A stretch of 17,238 bases of DNA from Chlamydiota bacterium (GTDB lineage: Bacteria; Chlamydiota; Chlamydiia; Chlamydiales; Rhabdochlamydiaceae), in contig JAHFTN010000015.1 in assembly GCA_023269365.1 (NCBI GenBank), positions 1-17,238 on the forward strand. Direction: 5' to 3'. Positions 1 to 6,460 of this stretch are shown piece after piece. Under the pieces are notes generated by a model. The model had not been told where the DNA came from. It made no database searches and saw only the letters and a program-made list of their open reading frames with translations. The position numbers and the translations under genes are program-made. The first letter of the stretch is position 1; the number at the start of each line of letters is the position of its first letter.

Positions 1-2
1 AG

Positions 3-119
3 GACATACTTGAATATGTAGGCCAAGAAGCAACTTGGGAATCTGCTGGAAAAGACTTAAAAAGCAGAGTACTCGATTTTGCGAATAGGTTCCTAAGTGG
101 GGACACTATGCATTTTTAA
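3..119 (+). CDS. C-terminal end of an unknown protein, cut by the window edge
   Basis: An open frame runs from the left edge to a TAA at 117-119 and gives 38 residues, mixed polar and hydrophobic, ending in SGDTMHF. The other two plus-strand frames hit stops within the first 21 bases, so this is the only frame that can carry a gene entering from the left. I do not recognise the family. The residue mix looks like real coding sequence, but the stretch is too short to be sure. It converges on the lipase-like gene ending at 339, with the long palindrome at 161-330 between the two. The stop codon lies inside a small AT-rich inverted repeat (ATTTTTAAT at 112-120, its complement at 122-130). Confidence 0.35.
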   Translation, partial: DILEYVGQEATWESAGKDLKSRVLDFANRFLSGDTMHF

Positions 120-160
120 TTATTAAAAATCACACGCCTTTGTGCAAAAAATTCTACACA

Positions 161-330
161 CAAACAACTTCAAAAGTTGGATTTCCTCAAGGAGTCGCCC
201 TGAATTTGGTCCAGGCGCAGCCGGTCCCGAAGCAGCCCAACTCATTCGAGTTGAGCTGCTTCGATGTCGGCTTCGCCTGGACCAAATTCAGGGCAACTCC
301 TTGAGGAAAACCCACGTTTGAAGTTGTTTG
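161..330. repeat. Long imperfect palindrome (about 83-bp arms, 4-base loop)
   Basis: The arm at 161-243 is the reverse complement of 248-330 with about 10 mismatches in 83 positions; the loop is attc at 244-247. Mismatches cluster near the outer part (175-181) and at about 223-226, while the stretch at about 182-217 matches almost perfectly. As RNA this would form one long hairpin from either strand. It sits between two convergent genes and ends only 8 bases from the stop of the lipase-like gene, so it can act as a two-way transcription barrier. The size and GC content (clearly richer than the flanks) resemble dispersed REP- or MITE-like intergenic elements. No transposase or clear target duplication is visible. 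Membership of a repeat family is inference, because only one copy is in this window. Confidence 0.85.
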
Positions 331-338
331 GGTATAAA

Positions 339-1181
339 TTACTTAATTCTTCTAGATAAAAAATTATTTACAGCGCTTTGCGTCTCTTTCTGAAATACGA
401 TGCCGATATGAGCGGCATTGATCTCGCAGGTTTGATCCGCTTCTAAAGCGCATTTTTTGTGTCCCATAAGACCTTCATACTTAGCAGTGACATTAAAAAA
501 TTCTTTGACTTTGCCAATTTCTTTTATCCAAGAAAGTTCTTTTTCATCTGCGGGAAGGGCAATTGTAATGACTTTAGCGACAAGGGGATGAGCTTTTTTT
601 GTTCTTGCAAATATCAAGTCTCCTTGTTTGTCAATGGTGGAACAGCTTTCTTCAAAGGCTGAATAGAGCGCAAGATTTCCCCCCATCGAGTGGGCAACGA
701 TATCGATTTTTAGGGTCTTATTTGCTTTGTGAATCTCTTCTATTTTGTTGTAGATTTTTTCTCTCTTCTCGTTAGTGGGCTGTCCTGAGCCGAGATTAAT
801 GACAAATACGCTGCGCTTTTCTTTTGTAAGGGAAGTTGCGAGGTCGCCTAGGTAGTTCCATGAGCCAGCAGCTCCATGGATGAGCAAGACGGGGTTTTGA
901 GTTTGTTTTGAGAGGTTAACGGGTTCTAACCCATACTCTTTTGGATTTTTGCGGTATTTTTTAAAGGTGTGCCAGCTAGCTCTCATTAAGGTGTGAGCTT
1001 CTAGAAACACCATGCCCCAGCAAGCTCCTATTGCCGGCGATACGTAACGTCTGCATGTTTCAACAAGGGTTTGATGGCAAAAAAACCATGCCCTATAAAC
1101 CTTGTTCCCACAGGCAGATAGAACCTGTGTGGGATACCATGAAGGGGTTTGGGATGTACAGACAGAAGCAACGTTTGCCAT
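339..1181 (-). CDS. Alpha/beta-hydrolase, lipase/esterase-like
   Basis: The 280-residue product has the hallmarks of a serine hydrolase: an oxyanion-loop motif HGAAG at residues 102-106, the nucleophile elbow AHSMGG at 163-168 (Ser165) and a likely catalytic His258 in AAHIG near the C-terminus. The acid residue cannot be placed safely; Glu236 or Asp249 are options. The first 85 or so residues lie ahead of the hydrolase fold and are rich in Cys and aromatic residues, with a weakly hydrophobic stretch around 47-60; no clean signal peptide is visible. The substrate is unknown, and an acyl ester or lipid is only a guess from the family. An AAGGAG RBS lies about 6 bases before the ATG and overlaps the stop of the upstream methyltransferase-like gene (gap 11 bases), so the two are very probably cotranscribed. 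It is the last gene of the operon, followed by the long palindrome. Confidence 0.8.
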   Translation of the reverse strand: MANVASVCTSQTPSWYPTQVLSACGNKVYRAWFFCHQTLVETCRRYVSPAIGACWGMVFLEAHTLMRASWHTFKKYRKNPKEYGLEPVNLSKQTQNPVLLIHGAAGSWNYLGDLATSLTKEKRSVFVINLGSGQPTNEKREKIYNKIEEIHKANKTLKIDIVAHSMGGNLALYSAFEESCSTIDKQGDLIFARTKKAHPLVAKVITIALPADEKELSWIKEIGKVKEFFNVTAKYEGLMGHKKCALEADQTCEINAAHIGIVFQKETQSAVNNFLSRRIK

Positions 1182-1192
1182 AAATTACTCCT

Positions 1193-3223
1193 TTATTCGT
1201 GTATATATTCGATTTCCCCAGAAGAAGTGGGGATCGCTTTTTTAAACGCTTGAAGCATAGAGACGGCTATAGAGTAAGTTGCGTAACGTCTTCCTTCTCG
1301 ATCTTGGAGTTTGGGCATCTCATAGACAACTCTAGCTCCATCAATTACGGGGGTCGGAGCCTCTTTGTTTAAAAGAACATCTACTGAAGTGGTTTTTTGT
1401 CCTCCAATTTCGAGAAAATCAAGATTGAGTTTTTTGGAGAGTTCCGTGAAGGGTTTATAGCGAGGGACCGATAGGAGTTTATGCCCATCGTTAGAGCGAT
1501 AAATGACTTTAATGGGATATTCGCCTATGAGGGTCTCGAGCTTGTTATCCGGGTCTTTAATGAGGATTGTCACAGTATCGGGCGCTTTGTTTGCTTCGCT
1601 TGTGAAAATCATCCTTACAGGGAGAGAAATCAGCGCTTTTGCAAAGAGCTCCAAGCTCCAGGCTAAGCCGCTTGGGATGTTTTTAAGTTTAACTCCCCAG
1701 GAATCTTGTGAGCTAAATAGAGCTTTCCAGAGTTTGGGGATTTTATTGAGATACCCGAACATATAGAAGGGGGTAGTATCAATAAAAGTGGAATACTCTT
1801 TTTCTACTTGAGCTTGATATTTTTCTAAACCAGTTAAGTTAGAGAGTTCCCTCCAGCGCGCTCCATATTTCCATCGAGCGAGTGCCTTGCTAGGAAGGCT
1901 TGAAATAGACCCTGCAGCACATTGAATTGCCGTTGTGAAGAGAATAAAGAGGTTCATGGAGAACCCGTCTGAAAAAATAAGGTTTTTTAATCTGACTCCA
2001 TCGTGACGACATTCTTTGAAGAAATGGACAAAATATTGCCAATGTTGACGCAAATGTCCCATGTAATCAAAAGCATAGGCATGGTGATCTTGAATAAATT
2101 CTGCATATTGCTTAGAAAAACGGACATTGCCCCACTCGATCCATGTTGCATAGCCGCTCCCTTTGGGACGTGAGCTGTCTTTGAGGTATTCCATCGCTCT
2201 ATGCAGCTCGTCTGGATTCTGAGGAGTTTTTGCAAAAGCCACCATTCCGTTTTGCGTAGGGTCATCCTTCAGTACGAGAGCTTCTGGAGAGAGTAGAGTA
2301 AACCCACGATTTTCCATAAGAGTTTTCCAATGTGCCATGCTTTGAAACTCTCGAATTTCAGCATTTTCTGCATTCCAAGGTACACTGTTAGAGGCGTTGA
2401 CAAAGGTGTGTACAACAGAAACTAGAGCTTTTAGGTCTTCTGTAGTCACATCGTGATCTCTAATGAGAATCACTCCACCCGGTTTTAATTTTCTGTGTAA
2501 AGAGTCAATAAAAGGCTCCACTCTCTCATTGGGGATGTGATGCAATCCTCCAAGACAAGAGATCAGGTCGATACTTTGATCTGTGACTTCATCTCCCAAA
2601 GGCTTGCTCGTTTTTTGGGGCTCTGTTGAAGGGTCTTTGCAATCCGGGTCATTTAAAGGAATTGTGTTTTGATAGGGAAAGCGGGAAAAAATAGCTCCGG
2701 CTTGTACTCGATCTCCAAATCCTACTGTCTTCTCATCACAGGCAGCAACGGTCTGTTTATCTAAGGGGAGTTTTGTGATTTTGCGAAAGACATCGAGGTA
2801 GCGTCTAAAATAGATTTCCAGGTAACTACGGAGCGATTTTTTTTCAATAGAATTATTGAGTAAAGTCGCTGCTTGTTTGGCCATTCCCTGCTTTAATACG
2901 CGTAATGAATAGAGCTGTAAGACAGGCGCAAAGCGTCGCTTCATTTGCCCTATATTTTTTAGCAAGCCCTCATAGACTTGCTGATCTGTTGTAGTGGGGT
3001 CTTCGAGGAGTTTTTCCATGCCAGTTAAGACTTTTTTACTATCGAGGGTATAGAGAATTGTTTGGAGAAATTTCACAAATTCGCTTTTCATCTCCTCAGA
3101 AGTTTGAAAAACTCGTCTTAAAGGGGACGAGGGGAGTGTAATGGGAAATGAAACTGAGGATGCTTTTTTTTGTTCAGGGAATGAGAGGGCTCGTGCAGAA
3201 ACCTCATCGACAGAATTAATCAT
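1193..3223 (-). CDS. SAM-methyltransferase-like protein with large unknown C-terminal region
   Basis: The product has 676 residues. Residues 1-160 look helical and have no recognised domain. Residues about 165-335 resemble the second half of a class I methyltransferase (Methyltransf_11 type): DLISCLGGLHHIP at 219-231 matches the post-motif strand, and RKLKPGGVILIRDHD at 244-258 is the familiar KPGG turn and strand. The glycine-rich SAM loop expected 50 or so residues earlier is not recognisable; only VGFGDR at 167-172 is near, so activity is uncertain. Residues about 340-676 match nothing I know. They hold a hydrophobic patch near 430-450 (MNLFILFTTAIQCAAG) and another near 530-555, suggesting membrane association. 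The start ATG overlaps the stop of the FAD-oxidase gene (ATGA), with AGGAG 5 bases upstream, so translation is likely coupled. It probably acts in the same pathway as its neighbours; the substrate is unknown. Confidence 0.65.
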   Translation of the reverse strand: MINSVDEVSARALSFPEQKKASSVSFPITLPSSPLRRVFQTSEEMKSEFVKFLQTILYTLDSKKVLTGMEKLLEDPTTTDQQVYEGLLKNIGQMKRRFAPVLQLYSLRVLKQGMAKQAATLLNNSIEKKSLRSYLEIYFRRYLDVFRKITKLPLDKQTVAACDEKTVGFGDRVQAGAIFSRFPYQNTIPLNDPDCKDPSTEPQKTSKPLGDEVTDQSIDLISCLGGLHHIPNERVEPFIDSLHRKLKPGGVILIRDHDVTTEDLKALVSVVHTFVNASNSVPWNAENAEIREFQSMAHWKTLMENRGFTLLSPEALVLKDDPTQNGMVAFAKTPQNPDELHRAMEYLKDSSRPKGSGYATWIEWGNVRFSKQYAEFIQDHHAYAFDYMGHLRQHWQYFVHFFKECRHDGVRLKNLIFSDGFSMNLFILFTTAIQCAAGSISSLPSKALARWKYGARWRELSNLTGLEKYQAQVEKEYSTFIDTTPFYMFGYLNKIPKLWKALFSSQDSWGVKLKNIPSGLAWSLELFAKALISLPVRMIFTSEANKAPDTVTILIKDPDNKLETLIGEYPIKVIYRSNDGHKLLSVPRYKPFTELSKKLNLDFLEIGGQKTTSVDVLLNKEAPTPVIDGARVVYEMPKLQDREGRRYATYSIAVSMLQAFKKAIPTSSGEIEYIHE

Positions 3224-4956
3224 ATTGACTCCTGTGCATCAAAATATTTTTTTGTATGAGCATTTCCAAAGAGATGCTCGGGATCATACTTTTGTTTTAA
3301 TGTTCTAAGGTTTTCAACGCGCTCTTTTGTATAGCAAGCTTCAAACTGCTCCCTTGTGGCAAAAGGCATGTAAGCTTGGTAGTAAATATCCCCATTACGA
3401 ATCGCAAAATTAGTGACGTTTTCAATCCATTTTTGGGTTTCTTTCATAGCTTCTTCTGTTTTTAATTGGGAAAAAGAGATCACGACAGCATGTCGTTTTT
3501 GCTCTGCGTAAGGCAAGATCGAGATTCTATCTTGTGGAGTAGGGCGGATTGTTGCATTGATTAAACGAACGCCGTTGGCTTTAAGCTGTGCTCCTAAATA
3601 GTCGAGAAAGGTGGGAAGATTTTCTTCTTTGATAAAAAATTCTTGGAGCCATTGGGTGTGAAGGTGGGAATTGTGCAGCATTTTAAAGGCATTGATAGGA
3701 GGGTGAAGAGCTTCATTACGAGTGAGTTTTTTCTCTTGAAACATGCGTATCTTTTCTTTTTTCCAAAACCAGCTGATCAAGCGCTGTGCGGAGAAATTAG
3801 GAAGATGGGAGAACAGCTTTAAGCCAATCCTTTCTAGGCGAGTTCCCCATTTAGGTTCTTTTGAAATGGGAGGGGTTTTAGCCCCTTCTCTTGAAGCATC
3901 TTTCTCAAAGCTGACCATACACACGGTTCTCAAGGGATTTCCATCTAAACTATCGAGAACTAAACGTCCTCCAAATAGGGGAACATTATCCTTTTTTTTA
4001 ATCTCAGCATAGGCTTGGATAAATTCATCAATGGAGACCTCTTGAGTTTTTTCGACCAAGTATTCGTTATCTACGATTTCTAGTGTAGCATCTACAATAA
4101 CCCCAAAATATCCCAAAGTTCCGAACATACATCCAAATTGCTCGTCTTCTGGCCTCAGTGTTTTTACATCCCCCTTAGCATCGATAATAGTGAGCTCTTT
4201 GACGCTCGAGGCGATCGCTCCATAGGTGTGAGCCCACCCATGACAGTTAATTCCAATAGATCCTCCAATGGAAAAAAGATCTGATGCTTGCTTTACGATG
4301 GCAGATTTTCCGATCTTATCTAATTCTAGTTGAAGCTCTTCCCAGGTAGCTCCTGATTGCACGCAGACCGTTTTTTTATCTTTTGCAAATGTAATTTTTT
4401 TAAGATATTTTGTATTGATTACGGTTTGTTGTTTGTTAATAGGAACTGTTTGTGTTCCCTGGCTCATTCCAGCCCCAATGATCGACACCTGAAACCCTTC
4501 TCGTTTTGCTTCTTTAATCATTACTTGCAACGCTTCCTTGGTGGTAGGAAAAAGGATGTTTTGCATAGTTATCCCATACTTGTGTTCTACTCCAAAGGGG
4601 CAAACCGCGTTAGCTAAGTGGGGAGATTTAAGAAAAAGACCCGAAGGGCCGTCTGGAGAATATAAACCAAGAGGAGAAGAGAGAATTCCCAATGCATATT
4701 TAACAATTTTATCAAACTTTTGCCACCGTTTCTCGGGATTTCTTAGGGAAAAAATGAGTTTAGGAACTCTTTTAAATGTGAGCTCAAGAAGTAGAAATAC
4801 GGGAAAAATACTCACGCTAATGGCTCTACTTAGAAGGGCGCACCCGCTCTGAACAACTAAAGATTTACTATTTCTCCCTTTTATTACAATGGCCTCAATT
4901 CCTCTTGAAACAGATGCAGCAGGATGTGTTATTAAAAATAAGTTCATAATATCCAT
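3220..4956 (-). CDS. FAD-binding oxidoreductase (PCMH/FAD_binding_4 type) with hydrophobic N-terminus
   Basis: In this 578-residue protein, residues about 134-295 form a VAO/PCMH FAD-binding domain: IIGAGMSQG at 159-167 is the first FAD loop, GGSIGINCHG at 231-240 with the following HTYG is the second, and FGTLGYFGV at 278-286 closes the fold. The C-terminus carries KYDPEHLF at 556-563, the family's usual closing motif. The order and motifs recall aldonolactone oxidases and DprE1. The loop position that is His in covalently flavinylated lactone oxidases is Met164 here, so FAD is probably not covalently bound. Residues 33-60 include a hydrophobic segment that may anchor it to the membrane. Two starts are possible, Met1 (4956) and Met4 (4947), and neither has a strong RBS. 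It is the first gene of the three-gene operon, and its TGA overlaps the next ATG. The substrate is not predictable. Confidence 0.8.
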   Translation of the reverse strand: MDIMNLFLITHPAASVSRGIEAIVIKGRNSKSLVVQSGCALLSRAISVSIFPVFLLLELTFKRVPKLIFSLRNPEKRWQKFDKIVKYALGILSSPLGLYSPDGPSGLFLKSPHLANAVCPFGVEHKYGITMQNILFPTTKEALQVMIKEAKREGFQVSIIGAGMSQGTQTVPINKQQTVINTKYLKKITFAKDKKTVCVQSGATWEELQLELDKIGKSAIVKQASDLFSIGGSIGINCHGWAHTYGAIASSVKELTIIDAKGDVKTLRPEDEQFGCMFGTLGYFGVIVDATLEIVDNEYLVEKTQEVSIDEFIQAYAEIKKKDNVPLFGGRLVLDSLDGNPLRTVCMVSFEKDASREGAKTPPISKEPKWGTRLERIGLKLFSHLPNFSAQRLISWFWKKEKIRMFQEKKLTRNEALHPPINAFKMLHNSHLHTQWLQEFFIKEENLPTFLDYLGAQLKANGVRLINATIRPTPQDRISILPYAEQKRHAVVISFSQLKTEEAMKETQKWIENVTNFAIRNGDIYYQAYMPFATREQFEACYTKERVENLRTLKQKYDPEHLFGNAHTKKYFDAQESI

Positions 4957-4991
4957 AAGCTAATTTACTATTTTCATAAATAATACAATAA

Positions 4992-5020
4992 ATCATATTA
5001 ACATTCATATGTTAAAATAA
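4992..5020 (-). promoter_or_regulatory. Candidate promoter with a palindrome filling its spacer
   Basis: Reading the minus strand upstream of the FAD-oxidase gene, TTATTT (5015-5020) and TATGAT (4992-4997) are separated by 17 bases, acceptable -35 and -10 boxes for a sigma70-type factor. The spacer is almost exactly the inverted repeat TTAACATATGAATGTTAA at 4998-5015 (7-bp arms, 4-base loop), which could be an operator. The region is very AT-rich, so chance matches are likely; several weaker box pairs also exist here. Predicted transcription would start near 4985, giving a leader of about 30 bases. Confidence 0.3.
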
Positions 5021-5074
5021 TTATGCGCGCTTCGATTTATAACTGAATTAAATTATTTTTTGTGAAAAATTTCT

Positions 5075-6433
5075 TCACTCAAAGTGGCGGCGGATCTCTA
5101 CAAGTGTCGTAAGTAATTCTTTGTCAGCATTTTGCAGCCTGCTTTCAATCAGTTTTACGCTGGTCATGACAGTCGAGTGGTCCCGCTCGAAGAGGCGGCC
5201 GATCGCTTGGAAGGGGAGACGGAGCTCTTCGCGGCAGAGATACATCGCTACCTGGCGAGGAAGGGAGATCTCTTGGTGTTGCGATTTTCCCACTAGATCT
5301 TGCACGCGAATCCCACAGACGGCAGCGACAGCTGTGTGGATCTTTTCGGGAGAAAGGGCGGATGTCAACTCTTTTTTTATCAGATCGGCAAGGAGCGATT
5401 CTACAGTGTGAGGCTCAAGTTCTTCTGAGTTTGTCCCTCTTTTCTCCAGGTGGCATCTCAAAATCAAGGTTTCAAGAGCGAGGTAAAGTGAGCTTGTCGT
5501 AGGAAAGGTGTTGAGAAGAAAACCAGAGACCTTTTCTGAGAGGGGAAAGTCGAGGCTTTGGCAGCGCCCTTGCAGCACCTCTTTTAAATCCTCGATGCCG
5601 AGTTTTTCGAAATGCAGATTGATTCCCCATTCAAATCGGGAGGTGAGACGAGGTTCGATCTCTTCTAAAAGGGAAGGGGGGCAGTTCGCTGCGAGGATGA
5701 TTTGACGGCCAGACGAATGCAGAGCATTAAAGGTGTGGAAAAATTCTTCCTGAGTGGCGTATTTCCTAGAGAGCTGATGGACATTATCGATGAGTAAGAT
5801 GTCGACATGGCGGTAGAGTTTTCGAAAATGGTACATGTCAGAATTGCGGATGGCGGCAACGACATGTTCTGTAAACGTCTCCATCCTCGCATAGAGCGCA
5901 TTAAGCCCTGCCGCTTTAAAGGCATGGGTAAGCGCCATGAGCAGATGGGTTTTGCCGCAGCCGCCAGGCCCCCACAGATAGAGGGGATTAAATGTGGCAA
6001 GGGGCAAGGTGGGTTTTTCGAACGTACCAAGAGCGACATTATATCCGGTCAACTCAGAGATCAAGCGGAAAAGAGGAGCATTGCTCTTTCTTGCTACGAA
6101 TCTCTGTAGTGTCATGAGAGGGTCGAGTTTATCGTTAAAGAAAACAAGAGGGGGCACCTTAGCCTTTGCTTTCCCCTTTCCCGTAGGGAGAGGCTCTGTA
6201 TTGGCAAGAGTGAGATGGACTTTGATCGATCTCCCATTGGGAGAGTGGAGTTGCGATTTCAGAAGGGGGCGGATATGTTCTTCAAACCACTCGAGTTGAA
6301 ACGAGTCTTTGGCTTCTAGGTAGAGATTACCCGAATCGAAGTGGACCACTTTAAGGGGGTGCAAAAAGCGAGCGGCAGCCTCCTGTCCCAAAAGAAGTTC
6401 TTGCTTATGTACAAAGGCAGTCCATGTTTGCAT
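5075..6433 (-). CDS. dnaA: Chromosomal replication initiator DnaA (chlamydial DnaA1-like)
   Basis: DnaA binds DnaA boxes at the origin and, as an ATP-bound oligomer, opens the DNA and helps load the helicase. The 452-residue protein shows the full layout: N-terminal domain I (about 1-75), a short linker with KGKAKAK (86-92), the AAA+ core with Walker A GPGGCGKT at 155-162 and Walker B LLIDNV at 213-218, box VII RLTSRFEWG at 262-270, and the DNA-binding domain IV ending in the signature RDHSTVMTSVKLIE at 417-430. The length fits the short DnaA proteins of Chlamydiae. yidC lies 27 bases upstream on the same strand, the same pair as in Chlamydia. Chlamydiae carry two dnaA paralogues, and the yidC neighbour points to the dnaA_1 lineage. 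The ATG is the most upstream possible (an in-frame TAA lies three codons before it). The only good SD-like match, AAGGAG, is about 16 bases away, unusually far. Confidence 0.95.
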   Translation of the reverse strand: MQTWTAFVHKQELLLGQEAAARFLHPLKVVHFDSGNLYLEAKDSFQLEWFEEHIRPLLKSQLHSPNGRSIKVHLTLANTEPLPTGKGKAKAKVPPLVFFNDKLDPLMTLQRFVARKSNAPLFRLISELTGYNVALGTFEKPTLPLATFNPLYLWGPGGCGKTHLLMALTHAFKAAGLNALYARMETFTEHVVAAIRNSDMYHFRKLYRHVDILLIDNVHQLSRKYATQEEFFHTFNALHSSGRQIILAANCPPSLLEEIEPRLTSRFEWGINLHFEKLGIEDLKEVLQGRCQSLDFPLSEKVSGFLLNTFPTTSSLYLALETLILRCHLEKRGTNSEELEPHTVESLLADLIKKELTSALSPEKIHTAVAAVCGIRVQDLVGKSQHQEISLPRQVAMYLCREELRLPFQAIGRLFERDHSTVMTSVKLIESRLQNADKELLTTLVEIRRHFE

Positions 6434-6460
6434 AAAGAGTTTTTATTTTCTCCTTCTTCA

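Noticed and set aside
112..130. AT-only inverted repeat at the left gene end as a terminator
   Set aside because: It has no GC pairs and no T-tract; thermodynamically weak and likely chance in AT-rich sequence.
3743..4852. Plus-strand open frames of 86-104 codons opposite the FAD-oxidase gene
   Set aside because: They are antisense shadows of a well-supported gene, have no RBS and show no recognisable domains.
4957..5074. Replication origin next to dnaA in the AT-rich gap
   Set aside because: No cluster of DnaA boxes (TTATNCACA-like) could be seen; the gap is only 118 bases and is better explained by a promoter.
5058..5078. Terminator after dnaA (GTGAA and TTCAC arms on the minus strand)
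   Set aside because: The stem is only 5 bp of mostly A-T pairs and is followed by A-rich rather than T-rich sequence; too weak to call.
5121..6299. Several plus-strand frames opposite dnaA and one minus-strand frame (5665-6039) inside it
   Set aside because: dnaA has continuous conserved motifs across this stretch; the other frames have biased, Arg/Ser-rich composition and no initiation signals.
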